Source of the DNA: Poteriospumella lacustris
Taxonomy: Eukaryota; Sar; Chrysophyceae; Chromulinales; Dinobryaceae
Direction of reading: 5' to 3'
Assembly (NCBI GenBank): GCA_008000375.1
Contig: SMOI01000053.1
Location: 19,882 to 83,881 of the forward strand
DNA: 64,000 nucleotides
Positions 32,526 to 44,025 of this stretch are shown piece after piece. Each line of letters begins with the position of its first letter. Position 1 is the first letter of the stretch. The notes under the pieces were generated by a model. It saw only the letters and a program-made list of their open reading frames with translations, had not been told where the DNA came from and made no database searches. The position numbers were made by a program, and so were the translations under genes.

Positions 32526-33266
32526 TTACAGAGCTGTTCCACCTTGAAGCTTTTCCATCATTGCACGCATATTTTGCATCATCATTTCCATCTGTTGCAA
32601 TGCATCCATTTTTGTCTCTTCTGGGAGGTTTTCAACATCAATGGTGTCCAAATCAACAATTTCTCCAGACTTTAGAGGAACAAACACTCCCGGTGTAGGA
32701 GGTATCATGAGTCCTTTGTCAGCACCACGAGGGGCTTTCTTTACGGTTGTGAATTCACCCAATGGCGATCCATTGGTTGATAGAATAACTTCGCCTTCGC
32801 GAGGATTGCGCATGGCTGTCATTGGTGTTTGCAAGACGCTCAAAGGTCCGCCCCGTCCTTTAGTTGAAGGGGTTTCATACACGTGTTGGTGACTTGCCTT
32901 TGCTGATACACCATGGGGCATAACAGGAGGCTTCATATTTCCATGTGCTGCTGCACCAAGCATGACGCTTCTCGTCACAGCATCCAAACTGAAGTTGAAC
33001 TCCTCTCGAAACTGCTTCATTGACATTTGTTTCACGTTTGCCGGCAGCTTAATCATTTCCAAATGAAATCCTTGCTGCATCGATGTAATCAAGAAATCTG
33101 TTTCGCGCAGAATCATTTGGCACTTGGCCTCCGTGTTGGCTTTGATGTCATCGAGGCAATTGGCGACAATGTCAGGGTTATACTTGACATCAACGTCTCG
33201 CAACTCCGCTTCAGCGTCGTCTTCGCGCTTTTTTGCGGTTGTTCTTGCGCCTTTCTTCGGGGGCAT
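32526..33266 (-). CDS. Borealin-like chromosomal passenger complex subunit
   Basis: A single exon encodes 246 aa. A basic start (MPPKKGARTTAKKRE) is followed by a helical region, FLITSMQQGFHLEMIKLPAN, that aligns with borealin's INCENP/survivin-binding helix ([20 protein letters not shown]-type). Central motifs ETPSTKGRGGPLSVLQTP and MTAMRNPREGEVILSTNGSP match the borealin family core. A short acidic/amphipathic C-terminus rich in Met and Gln may form the dimerisation helix. Borealin with INCENP and survivin localises Aurora B to centromeres. The C-terminal dimer domain is shorter than in animals. Alternative: another coiled-coil mitotic protein, but the central motif is persuasive. Confidence 0.78.
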   Translation of the reverse strand: MPPKKGARTTAKKREDDAEAELRDVDVKYNPDIVANCLDDIKANTEAKCQMILRETDFLITSMQQGFHLEMIKLPANVKQMSMKQFREEFNFSLDAVTRSVMLGAAAHGNMKPPVMPHGVSAKASHQHVYETPSTKGRGGPLSVLQTPMTAMRNPREGEVILSTNGSPLGEFTTVKKAPRGADKGLMIPPTPGVFVPLKSGEIVDLDTIDVENLPEETKMDALQQMEMMMQNMRAMMEKLQGGTAL

Positions 33267-33679
33267 ATTTGAAGGAATGGAGCAAAATTGAAGTATAACT
33301 CAATGTGGAAATTATAGGATAGTTACCATAAATGCAGCTCAACAGCGCTCGATTAGTGAAGGAATCCAGCAGAACGTCGTCGTCCACAGCAACGGTCAGA
33401 TTTTTCTGGACTGCGACCCCAAAGTCTCAGATGAGCCAGAAAATAGACGGAGACACAGCACGACACGAGCCATCATCATCCTTCGATCGTCGTCACAGTC
33501 TCTTCAGCTTTATTAGGATATCTGACCATCAATGATGAATCGACGTCCTTGAAAGACATTCGTCGAAAGTGTCTCAGTGATAGATAGATTCTTCGCACGT
33601 CTCTTTGGTTGGACAGAGAAAGTAGTCATCCAGTACTTTTGGGTTCTTCCTTCTCTTTCATTCTTTGTTCCAGATTGCC
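33267..33679. promoter_or_regulatory. Divergent promoter region
   Basis: These 413 bp lie between the borealin start and the MRH-protein start on the opposite strand. No ORF or motif of note is seen. Confidence 0.35.
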
Positions 33680-34734
33680 ATGTCGCCACTTCTTCAGTTT
33701 CTTGTTTTGGCGGTTCTTACCCGAATAGGCCTGAGCAGCTTTCAATGCTCTACCTTTGATTCAAATATGGGTGCTACGTTCGATTTGACGGATCTCTACA
33801 GGTAGGCAATGAAAGGATTTTAAGCTGCTGATGACTTCAGTTTTCATTCGTTTCGTGTTATCAGAGCTCCTGATCAACCACCTTACCAAGTCACAGACGG
33901 CGATATTCCTTGCACAACGAATAAGGTAATGTTTTAGTTTCTTTTAATGATGATTGCAGTTCATTAACAGCTCTTTCTATAGATCGAACCAAACTACACT
34001 TACATTTTCAACGTTTGCGGTACTATCAACAGCCAAGTGCCGGATGCTTGCTTGAATAAGAAGTCGTATGCGGGCGCAGTGCAAATTAATCAACGTGGAA
34101 CAATTGATACCAGCGATGATTGGTGCTATCTTGTTGGAAAATACGAAGAAAGTTCGACGAAGCTGACGCTCCTCAGCCAAGATGACCCGACGAAGGGATT
34201 GGCCCTGACCTATTACGGAGATGCCTGTTCGAATCACAAACAGCGTCAGTTCAGATTGGAACTCGTTTGTGCTGACAAGCTTGCGGCTGTCCCAACCAGC
34301 GCTCTGGAGTACGAAGCGTGTTCTTACACCGTCACGATGCCCTCTGTTTACGGCTGTCCCTTGGAGTGTGGTGTCGCGAATCGCCATTTATGTGGAGGCA
34401 ACGGTCACTGCTCTTACGATGAAGATTCAGCCTCTGCCAGATGCTTCTGCAATCATGGTAAGTGTTTTCAGACCAGAAAGAAGTAATCGACGACATCTTA
34501 TCGTGACTTTTCCCCTCGATAGGTTTCACTGGGAGTGCGTGCGCAGATCCGGTTCAAGCAGCTGGAATCAATTATTCCCCAGCTCTTCTAGGCCTCATCA
34601 TCACTCTTTTTATCATCGTGATTTTATTGGCTGGTAGTCTGATTTACATGATTCGCCAAATGAACGCGTACAAGGAAGACATCGCGAACTACCAAGTTTT
34701 GAAGGGCGGAGATGATGAAAATGCTGTTGTATAG
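33680..34734 (+). CDS. Type I membrane protein with MRH (mannose-6-phosphate receptor homology) domain and EGF-like motif
   Basis: Four exons (33680-33801, 33865-33925, 33983-34457, 34523-34734) with introns of 57-65 bp give 289 aa. The N-terminus (MSPLLQFLVLAVLTRIGLSS) is a signal peptide. The ectodomain has MRH-type features: YTYIFNVCGTIN, GAVQINQRG, LALTYYGDAC, RQFRLELVCAD and a Cys-rich end (CSYTVTMPSVYGCPLEC). A short EGF-like segment follows (CGGNGHCSYDEDSASARCFC then CNHGFTGSAC). One transmembrane helix (LLGLIITLFIIVILLAGSLI) and a ~28-residue cytosolic tail close the protein. MRH proteins bind phosphomannosyl or other N-glycans in ER/Golgi/endosome sorting, as in CD-MPR and Atg27. Lysosomal or vacuolar sorting is likely (inference). 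Confidence 0.85.
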
Positions 34735-35458
34735 AGTTCTCCGTTTTGCTGTTAGTTAGCGCTTAGTTTCATTTCATCGCTTGTCTGATTCATTGGCGTT
34801 GGACAGAGTGGTATTGTTAGCCATCGCGAAGATCTTTCTCTGGAGATTCTCTTGCTATTGCTGTAGCTCGACATGTAAATTTGAGCAATAAAATTGCTCA
34901 CGCCTGCATCTTGATGTAATTAATTTTTATGTGCCAATTGTTATGTGCAAAGTATTCGTTTGGAGCATGGGGAGTGTCATTGAAGTAGTAAACGTTGAAG
35001 TAGTGTCGGGGGTAAACTATTCGTGGGGGGGGCTGTAGAACATTTGAGATTAGTCGCACAAGACACTATACTGATTTAATCGACGATATCTTTCCAAATA
35101 TAGGTTGGAGAAGTTGTGAATTCGCCAATCGGTACGTGGTGTTGTTGTTTTGTAATGTGATAAACATAACGGTCTCACACCGCCCGCAACCTACATGCAC
35201 AAACTCTGTACACTTTGGGTATACACTCCGGCCTGCGGTGAGTGTGAGGTTTTGATTTGTCTGTGTCGCGGTGTGTCTCCTGCGTCTTCTTCAGCTCAGT
35301 TTCTCGACCTTTTTCGTTTTCTGTCGAAAAAAAGATAGCACGGATCAAGGTGCAACTGTCAATGATTCACACAATCGTAATTTCCCGTTCGATTTTCAGG
35401 TGTTCGCACTTCCGTCACGGACAGTTGTGAATTTCACTCGACATTATAAGTATAAAAA
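34735..35458. other. Intergenic region between two + strand genes
   Basis: These 724 bp hold the 3' flank of the MRH gene and the 5' region of LSM14. AATAAAATT at about 34,887-34,895 is a candidate polyadenylation signal. A G-run lies at ~35,020-35,030. No RNA gene or ORF is supported. Confidence 0.4.
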
Positions 35459-36404
35459 ATGGCTGATCTCGACAGTTTAATTGGCTGCAAGATTTCTCTG
35501 ATCTCGCATCAGGATATTCGCTACGACGGTACTCTGTTCAGCATTAATCAGAGCGAATCTTCGATTGTATTGAAGGACGGTAAGTATATAATGTTCGGCG
35601 CAGCATATAATCTCAGAAATCCTCATCGATATTGTGGATTCAACAGTTCAAGTTTTTGGAACCGAGGACAGAGTCACCGACAAATCAAAATCTATTCCCC
35701 CCAGCACGCAAGTTCTTCCATTTGTCACATTCCCTGGGCAGGAAATTAAGGATCTTTATGTACACGAAGCGTCTTCACTTCCACCTGCGCCTGCTGCGTC
35801 AGCCACCGCTCCGCCCGCTGCTCCTAAGATTGAGAAGAGACCCAACAGCAGCCAGCAAGGATCCAGAGGCCCATCCAACAACACGCATCACAGCAGCAGC
35901 AACAGTCGGCCTCAGCAACAGCAAAAGCGAGAGGAGCAAAAGCCTAGGGCTGCGCCAGCTGAGACTGCTCCGAAGAGAGAGACTGCGAAGGCGTCCGAAG
36001 TGGGAACTGGTGGACACTTACTGAAACTTCGTGAGCGAAAGAATGGACCAGGCGCTGTTTCTGCTGCACCTGTGGAGACTGGCTCAGAATTCGATTTCGA
36101 GGAAGGCTTGAAGACCTTTAAGAAGGAAGAAGTTCTTGCTGAGGTGGCTACCGACAAGGAGATCACCAAGTATACAAAGGACGACTTCTTCGACAACTTC
36201 AGCAAGACCACCACTGGTGAGTCAAAGGCGCGCTTGACAGCAGCCGACGAGCGCAAGCTGAATCAAGATACATTCGGTGCTATTGCATTGCAGAGCGGCT
36301 ATCGCAGAGGAGGACGCGGCGGCGGACGAGGTCGTGGAGGACGCGGACGTGGACGTGGACGCGGTGGTTACCAAGGACAATCTTCTTCTTCTGCAAATGC
36401 GTAA
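35459..36404 (+). CDS. LSM14: LSM14/RAP55/Scd6-like P-body mRNA repressor
   Basis: Two exons (35459-35579, 35647-36404) with a 67-bp intron give 292 aa; the splice recreates VQVFGTEDR. The N-terminal Lsm domain reads LIGCKISLISHQDIRYDGTL then SSIVLKDVQVFGTEDR. A Pro/Gln-rich linker follows, then in order a DFDF-type box (SEFDFEEGLKTFKKEEV), an FFD box (YTKDDFFDNFSKTTTGE) and a TFG box (LTAADERKLNQDTFGAIALQ). The C-terminus is an RGG tail (GGRGGGRGRGGRGRGRGRGG). This is the full architecture of the family, which binds eIF4E/4E-T and DDX6, represses translation and nucleates P-bodies in the cytoplasm. Confidence 0.95.
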
Positions 36405-37172
36405 TCTTCTCCTTGTTGTATATGTATTCTTTGGCGATACGATACTTTTTGTTGTTGTGCGGCATTCATGTTGCAACATTGCAATCGAATGTTTTGCTTA
36501 TTTTACAAACTACCAGTTTTTTTTGTAAAGGGAAAAGTACTGCGCGTCAACCACGCCTTGATGCTTTGTTTTTGTTTCCATTTCAATTAGATTCAACCAC
36601 TTCGAAGGTATTGGCAAATTGCTGCGGGGTGCAAACTTGGATGCTGCCGAGCAAAGTCATGTTGCACTTCTGTCGGTCGTGCGCTAGCCTGAGAATGGGA
36701 CCATTCTAGGACAGGTTGACGCGTAGTACTTTTCCTTTTACATTAGCTGACATGATTGTAAAGTAGACACATCTTCTATTGCAATGGTGATTGCCAATCG
36801 CCAAAGATGTCAACGCAAACGAAGAAGTGGATAGTTAACGATTTCAGTGGCTAACATGTGTGTAAAGCATAACCATTACTGAATACGCGACAAGGAACGG
36901 CTGTCGCCGTAGCCGTATCTGGGCAGCTTCGTTTTGTTGAAGAGTTGTCGATGAATGGACGAGTTGTGTAGTTTGGTTTTATACCGCCGAAGTCACAGCA
37001 CTTACAAACCTGTCGAGCGCTAACATAAAGAAAGAGGGTGAAGTGTTTACGACGTGGTCCAATGCGTGGACGAAGATGATTACAAAAGTGTGGGGGACGG
37101 TGTTAAAGAATAGTGTTTACAAGTATCAATGTTGTGTGGTACAACGAACAAACCAATGATATTTCTGCTGTT
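36405..37172. other. Convergent intergenic region, no gene seen
   Basis: These 768 bp lie between the LSM14 stop and the stop of the NTF2-like gene. The + strand near 36,410-36,530 is T-rich, as expected for a 3' UTR. Nothing else is identified. Confidence 0.45.
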
Positions 37173-39638
37173 TTAGGTCGCTTTGCCTTTGGGACCACCA
37201 CGAGTTCGACCCGAAGGTCTTCGGCGTATGGAGCGTTGTGACGATGGTTCAGATGGTCGTGATAGTTCTGCTGATGATCTTGATAAGTTGGAAGATCTAC
37301 GTTTTCGTGTGGCACTCCGTCGACTTCCGATTTCATTGCTTCGTGCACTTCGTCGCCGCTGTACTTGTGCTTGTACCAACTGTTGGAATAGACCGGCATC
37401 AACCTGGATCAGCCCTTGTACGTCCGATAATTCCTTTGATAACCGCTTGGTAGATCTCTCTTCGATGACCGATAGAAAGTGGGACGTTTCCACGGCGCCA
37501 TCGTTTTCATCGTCGTCAGCCATATGAGGAGTTGTCTCGTCTGAAACATACGTACCAGTATGACCCTGTCGTTCTTGTCTGATTAACTGGGCTGTGTATT
37601 GCTTCCAAAGACGAACCAAATCAGCCATATCCTCCGTGCGCAAGAGCTGTTCGAAATGAGACGAAGAATGGGGCAACGAAGCGATGTCAAACACAAAGTC
37701 TCCTCCGAGATACCGCGGTGTTTGTCGACACAAAAGCATACAGAATGCCGCTTCAAGAGGGGAGGGCTGATTCTTCATCAAGGAGTCGATCAATGCTGTG
37801 CGTAACGCCAGAGCTTGTATCGGTGACAACGATACTTCGGAACCGCGCTCGTCATGCTCAGCGGTACCATACTGCTCTTCGAGCCAGCCGATCATGGACT
37901 CACAAGCGAAGCTCACCAATCGTCGCTCTTGATCCAAAACCGCATCCTCCTCCTCATCGCCCAACAGATCGTCACCGTAGTCCTCATCACAATCTCCGTC
38001 GGCCTCTTCATCGATCGCTACGGACCGTCGTTGATCTCTCTTCATATCCATACCGTGTCTTTCATCTCTCTGCTCCGACATGGACTGTCGATACTGCTGA
38101 CGGCGTGATGACGAGCGCGAGTGCTGAAGAGATTTCGCGTGTTCTTTGTCGGATCTTGGACGCCCACGAATTGATGCTTTCATCGCATCTCGAATGTGTT
38201 CCAAGGCACTCCCAGCGGCTGAGGATTCGCCATCGACAGGAGTCACGAATACGATACCTCCTTGACGGGGAACCATTCTCATCATCGCACGAATATCGTT
38301 GTCCTCGTCAGAAGCTTCTTCAGTGTCCAATTCGTCCGAGAAAACGAGATCGTCGTCGTACTCGTCATTGTCCATCTGATCGTCTTCGTCTGCATGTGCA
38401 GCACTCAGATCGTCTCCATTGTCGGGGTTCAATTGTCGCAGTAAACCTTGCATGGGCGAAAGCGATTGCTTCATCTTACGCGGGTCGGGGGGAAGAATCG
38501 TTGGATCCTGTGGGTAACGAAGCAAGGGTTGGTGGTGAGAACTCTTTTCTGACGCTCATTTGATTTGATTTGCGTGAAAGGCACTTACCCGAAACACGGA
38601 AGGGTGTGGCGAGTGAACGGTTTCCTTCAAGGACCCCAAGTGGGTGAGCAGCTGATATCGCTCGGAGTCCGGTGACTTCACGAAGACATTGGTCACATAC
38701 CCAACCACAACACGCTTGTCACGTGCATCCGGTGATGGAGGATGCCCACTTAAACCACGCACCTCGGATGACACAACAGCCATGTCGCCCTGTAATGACA
38801 AGTGTTGAGATAAGGAAACACACGCAAACTCTTTTCTGAGGGACATACCATGAACTTGAGACTAACACGGACGACGTCGGTGGGCTCTTTGCGGAGATTG
38901 ACCGCACCAAGATACGCGACAATATTTCGGTGGCCATTGATCAATTCTCTTCGTGAACTGAGCCGACAAAGACAGTCTTCACTATCCAGCCACAGAGAAG
39001 CCAACGTTGCCACATCGTTGGATTTCAACGCTTGGAAGAATTGGTCATTGCGTTGAAGAATCTCTGCTTTCTCAGAAGCCGTGTACAGAGAATACTCCTC
39101 GAACAATGTATTCGCTTCCAGCTAAAGCCCCCACGCGGTTGAATCGTCAAAACCTCATCAATCTACCGGATGTCGATAAAGCAGACTATATCACCTACCT
39201 GATTAGTGTCCACGACGGCATCTAACTTGGCTTTGAGCTTCTTTCTGCCAAGGAGATATCTTGCACGAGTTCCGTTCGAATCATCAAGCAAATTGTTGAC
39301 TACAAACTGTCTTGTTCCGTTCTTGTCCATCGTCACAGAGATCGCTTCGTCTCCTTTGAACACCCCCATGGTCAGATTACGATCACCACAAGCGAAGGCG
39401 ACAACATACCTGGGAATCGATCAAAGAGAGGAGAGGGTTTCTCGACACTGTTACTACCACTCACCGATATCAAAGGGGTGAAATTCTCTTGGGGAGATGC
39501 CACAGCAGCTCGAGACATGCCCTTCAAGAATTGCCAACGGCTCTTCGATCGATTAAGAACTCCCGTGTAACTTTCGCATGACAGCAATAAAGTGAGGACA
39601 AGAATCAACGCTATGCTAATTTCTCTGGTTTTGGGCAT
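37173..39638 (-). CDS. Signal-peptide-bearing NTF2/SnoaL-like domain protein with acidic, disordered C-terminus
   Basis: Exons, 5' to 3': 39638-39410, 39353-39199, 39121-38849, 38789-38589, 38507-37173, about 730 aa. The N-terminus (MPKTREISIALILVLTLLLS) is a signal peptide followed by a Ser/Arg-rich segment, which could be a bipartite plastid leader. Exons 3-4 form an NTF2/SnoaL-like fold: NDQFFQALKSNDVATLASLW, INGHRNIVAYLGAVN, then MAVVSSEVRGLSG and RVVVGYVTNVFV. The last exon is Asp/Glu- and Arg-rich with no domain. The first intron is uncertain. The 56-bp GTATGT intron (39409-39354) keeps frame, but the excised piece also encodes YVVAFACGDRNLTMGVFKG. An alternative 55-bp GTGAGT intron (39464-39410) would retain that piece but breaks frame. 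Function unknown. Confidence 0.65.
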
Positions 39639-40099
39639 CTTGTTTCTCCTCTGTCGAGTTGCTCTTCGTCTCGCGAAATGGACTGAAGGAACAGATTTCA
39701 ATCTGTTGTCACTACAATGTCTCTTGTCAAAATCCAACTCTCGTAACTCAAACGCAATCCATGTCTTTGAGTAAACATAGCGGAAAGGTTTGTGATAACT
39801 AGTTATAGTAGGTCCATCGGTCCATCGGGGTCAGCAAATCAATGTCATCATCGTCGTCGTGACATGACACGATGACGACGAACAAGAGACACGACGACGA
39901 CGACGGCTCTCGCTCATTTCAAATGCGTCGCGCGTCGAGTCGCCCTGCCGTGTGTTTGATTGAATCGACGAAGATTTCTTGGGTCGTGGTTGACGCGTCA
40001 GAAGAATTCGATTGCCTCCTTGAGAATTTGTGGGTGTAGGTGATAGGCCGTTCCCGGGACATTGCATTACATTTATTGCGACGGAAGAGAACGTTGACC
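39639..40099. promoter_or_regulatory. Divergent promoter region
   Basis: These 461 bp lie between divergent start codons. A CGTCATCGTCGT / ACGATGACGACG inverted motif lies around 39,847-39,905. No other feature is seen. Confidence 0.35.
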
Positions 40100-43000
40100 A
40101 TGGATGGCCTCACAAATATCACCGATGTGATTCGCGCCAAAGAGCGAGAACTGCAGAAAATCCAGGATATGAGATTCACTCAGCTGGAAAAGACAATAGA
40201 AGATCGAGATATGTTGCTGTTGGAATCGAGCAAGCGCTTTGAACAGCTAAAGGATGATTTTCAATACAATCTCCGGCTACTTGAAGCTCGAGATCGAGAA
40301 ATCACTCGATTGGAAGGAATCATTGAAAAGCAAGGACGAGAAAAGGAAGATTTAGAACAGCAAGTCCGAAACTTACTTTCTCGTATTGAGAGTATGCAAG
40401 AAAAGGAGAAAGAACGAATGGACAAGTTTGAACAAGACAAGGCACTCAGCAAGGTATGCCATATGCCTACTTCTTTAGTCTGTGCGATGATGGACACCCT
40501 CATGACTGGACTTTTCCAATTGCATTGACAGAGAATTTTATCGGAAACAAAAGCGGTGATAGAATCTATGCAATGGAGCGCGGAGGAGGATCTGCGCATG
40601 AAGAACAACGAAATCGCCTCGCTCAAACGTGAAATCCAAGCGGTCAACCGTGCCAAGGACGACGCCATTGATGTTCAACGAAAGGATTTGACCGCTGCCT
40701 TTGAGCAAATCATTCAACAACGTGAAGAGCAGATCGCACAACGGGAAGGAGAGCTCGCTCATCAAGTGTCGCAGTTGGATCAACGCTTCGAACGGTTGTC
40801 GACCGAGAACATGTCGTTGAAGGCCACGTTGCGTGATCTCAAGATCAACCACGAACGTGATGTCGAAGAAGTATCCCGTTTAGAGGAAGCGAATCGCCAA
40901 TTGACCTATCAGTTGGAAGACACGCAACGCAGTAAAGAACAAGTGGAAGACAGTTTGAAACGCCAAGTCGTCACGTTACAAGGAGAAGTCCATCGGGTAC
41001 AAGATCAACGGACACGAGAGAAACAAGAATCAGAGGGAGCCATTGAAAAGGTAAATTGACATCGCCTCTCCTGTGAAAACAATTCGTGATGATCGATGGA
41101 TGGATGAATTTGCTACGTGTGCTGTGTGCTGTTCTTTGCTGGGGCTGTGCTGTACTGTGTTGTGCTGTACTGTACTATAGTTTAAGAACGAAGCCATTCG
41201 CGAACGGGACTTTCGTGCGGTCTTAGAGAAACGCCTGGAAGATATCCAAGACCACGCCGCTACCGAGTCGTACAATTTGCACGAAGAAGTGGTGCAACAA
41301 CAACGTCGAATCCATTCGTTGGAACAAGAGTTGGACGAGGTGAAAAGTGAAAAAGAACAAACGTTGGTGAAGCTCGGTACGAAACGGGTCGAAGCAGAGA
41401 CATTGATGGCCAAGAACCGGATGTTGTCCGATGAATTAGAGAGTGCCAACGATCGCAATCGTCGGATTGAATCCAATTACCAAGCGTTGGAAGGGACGAT
41501 CACGCAGTTGCAAAAGGAGTTTGATCATTACAAGGTGCTCATGGACCGAGAACTATCCCTCGCCCGAGAGACCGCCAAGGACGAACTCACCGAAGTCAAA
41601 CGCAGTTCCAACGAACAGATGACGCGGATGCGGCACAATCACGAAGAAGAAATTCAGAAGATTCGTACGTTGTACGAGGAGAAATTACACGACAAGCAAC
41701 AGGAGGTCGAGGAAGTCCGCGCCCTGCACGGCGATCCATCGTTGCATCTGCACAGTCAACAAGAAAAAGACGCGGAAATCACGCACTTGAAGATTCAAGT
41801 CCAAGTGAAGGAGAACGCGTTGCAAGAAGAACGCATGGAAGCCGATGCGTTGAAATTGCGTTTGAAAGCCTTGGAATCGCAGTTGCTTGCGTCGACACAG
41901 GAGTTGCGTCAATGGAAGAATGACCGAGGCGGGGGTCTGCAACGACCGACCGTTTCGACGAGTATTCAATTGCCCTCGCAAGGAATGACACCCGGTGGTC
42001 CACCGACGGATATGTCTCTGCCAGAGATTCCAACGTTCGATATGCCCTCGCCGATGATGTCGGAAGACTTCAACCTCTCGCAGTTGCAGTATCCCGAGTC
42101 GCCGGTGTTTCCCGCGTCGAAATATACACGCGGCGGACGACAGAGCAATGGCTATGGGGCAGCGATGGGCTATGCCGCAGGGATTGCCAGCAATGGCGAC
42201 GATGATTTGACCGGCCCTCGGTACGGGTTCAGCCCCGCTCCACGCGCTACAGCGACGACCATGCCTCCTCCTCCACCACCACCGGCACTGGCACCGGCAC
42301 CGGCACCACACCCGCTACACGAAGAGAAACACGCGTTGGACACGATCACTGCAGAGAATGAAATGCTCAAGAAAGTCGTCAAAGAGGTACGTACGGTGCC
42401 GTCCGTGTCTTGTTTCCCGCCCCCCCCCCACCCACCTGTCCTGTGGTATTTCAACGCGTGTCTTGTTTGTCTGCCTGCGGTGTAGATGCGACAAGACATT
42501 GAGAACCTACGGACGGTACAAGAACATTTCCAATCGCCTCCCCGTGTGAAAGAGACCGCCACCACCACCGCTACCACCACTGCGGCCGATGTGGCAGCTG
42601 CGGCACAACCAGCAGCAACAGCAACAACGACAACCCCAACCCCAACAACTACCGCTGGCGCTCCGGTGGTGTCGGAGACAGAACACGAAATGCGGGAAGA
42701 AATTGAACGGTTGAAACGAGAGCGCAAGAAGCTGATGGACACGGGGAATGAGTTACGCTCGGCCTTGTTGAAAGCCCAAGTGAAAGACTCCGAAGACACC
42801 CACGAGTACCTGGAGCATTTACGCGACGAAAACGTCGGTACCGTGTATCAATGGATTCGTGGGCGACCAGATGCGGCGTCGGCGTCGGCGTCGGCGTCGG
42901 GACGGGGTCGTAGCCGTAGTCGTAGCGTCGGACGAGACGACTACTTCAGTCATCTTCGGGACCCACCGGCGCCTCGACAAGAGCGATTCTTTCAAATGGA

Positions 43001-43163
43001 CGAGGCGGCCTTGTGGGGCGAGGAAGAAGAAGAAGAAGAAGCCGAACCCAGCGACAGTCGCTACTACGAGGAGACAGCAGTCGAGGACCTGTCGATGATG
43101 GAGGACGCCCATGGCACTGCACCGTCCTCGTACGCAGCGGCGCACGACATGCGGCGTCCTCCC

Positions 43164-43194
<31 letters not shown>

Positions 43195-43688
43195 TACATG
43201 CGGCAGCAGCAACTGCTGCTCCTCGTCGAATGCCCATCGATGCCAACAAGCCACAAACCGCGATTCGTCGACGATTGGAAGATCCAATGGCGGTCGTAGG
43301 CAATGCGGTGCCTGCGTCGCGAACTGCTCCTCGTAGTGGGATTTATCCCGCGACACGAACACTCAGTGCGGGCCCCACTCGACCAGAGTCCACTGGTCAA
43401 GGAACCCGCAACGCGACGACCGCCGCCTTTGTGGTGCACAAGGTCCCACCTGGTGGATATGTCACCAGTAATGACCGTTCCACCACCACCAACGCCACCA
43501 CCGCCGCACTGGGGCGTCCCACGCCCAGCCGTGGTGCAACGCGTAGTACACCGGGACAGGAGCAAGCCTTGGAACGAATGCGCAGGAAACAATCAACGGC
43601 GGAGGAGCGAATCGAAGAAGAAATTCGTCTCGCCAAGAGCAAAGTCGTCAACTACGCGGCGCTCAAGTCACGAGATGAGCACGTCTAG
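40100..43688 (+). CDS. Long coiled-coil protein, CCDC57-like (centriolar/ciliary)
   Basis: Four exons (40100-40453, 40532-41050, 41181-42386, 42486-43688), all phase 0, with introns of 78, 130 and 99 bp, encode 1093 aa. The first ~120 residues (RAKERELQKIQDMRFTQLEK, FEQLKDDFQYNLRLLEARDR, EITRLEGI) match the N-terminal signature of CCDC57. Continuous heptad coiled coil runs to about residue 610. Low-complexity Pro/Ala, a second short coiled coil, poly-Glu and poly-Ser follow, and a basic C-terminus has a final short coiled coil (ERMRRKQSTAEERIEEEIRL). CCDC57 in animals is a centriolar-satellite/microtubule protein. Assignment rests on the N-terminal motif only; a generic coiled-coil protein is the alternative. 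Confidence 0.7.
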
Positions 43689-43955
43689 CTGCCTCGCTGC
43701 CTCGCCGCCAGTGCGATCAGCTGCGTGTCGGTGCGATGTGGAGTCGTGTGGTGTCGTGTTTTTAGCGAGTGCGTAGGTTGGTGTGTTGGTGTGTATATCG
43801 TAGAGTTCTGTAGTCGTGAGTATATTCAATATTTGTGTATGTAACCCCCCCCCCCGTATGATTCGATTTGATTTGATTTGATTTGTGGACAATGACAATG
43901 GGTTAAACTGGAGAGGGGAAAGACAAGGAGGCCACAATGGGCCGCGTGTTGTGAT

Positions 43956-43995
43956 GCTTTACACTGCTTTACACTGCTTTACACTGCTTTACACT
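43956..43995. repeat. Tandem 10-bp repeat, four copies
   Basis: The unit GCTTTACACT is repeated exactly four times in the convergent 3' region between the CCDC57-like and CD2BP2 genes (43689-44025). A (GATTT)n run occurs nearby at ~43,861-43,882, and a C-run at ~43,845-43,855. Confidence 0.9.
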
Positions 43996-44025
43996 GCTGC
44001 GAATGGGGTGGTGAGCCATAGGAAC

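Noticed and set aside
43013-43336. Arg/Val-rich frames opposite the CCDC57-like C-terminus
   Set aside because: They are shadows of poly-Glu and poly-Ser codons in the real gene.
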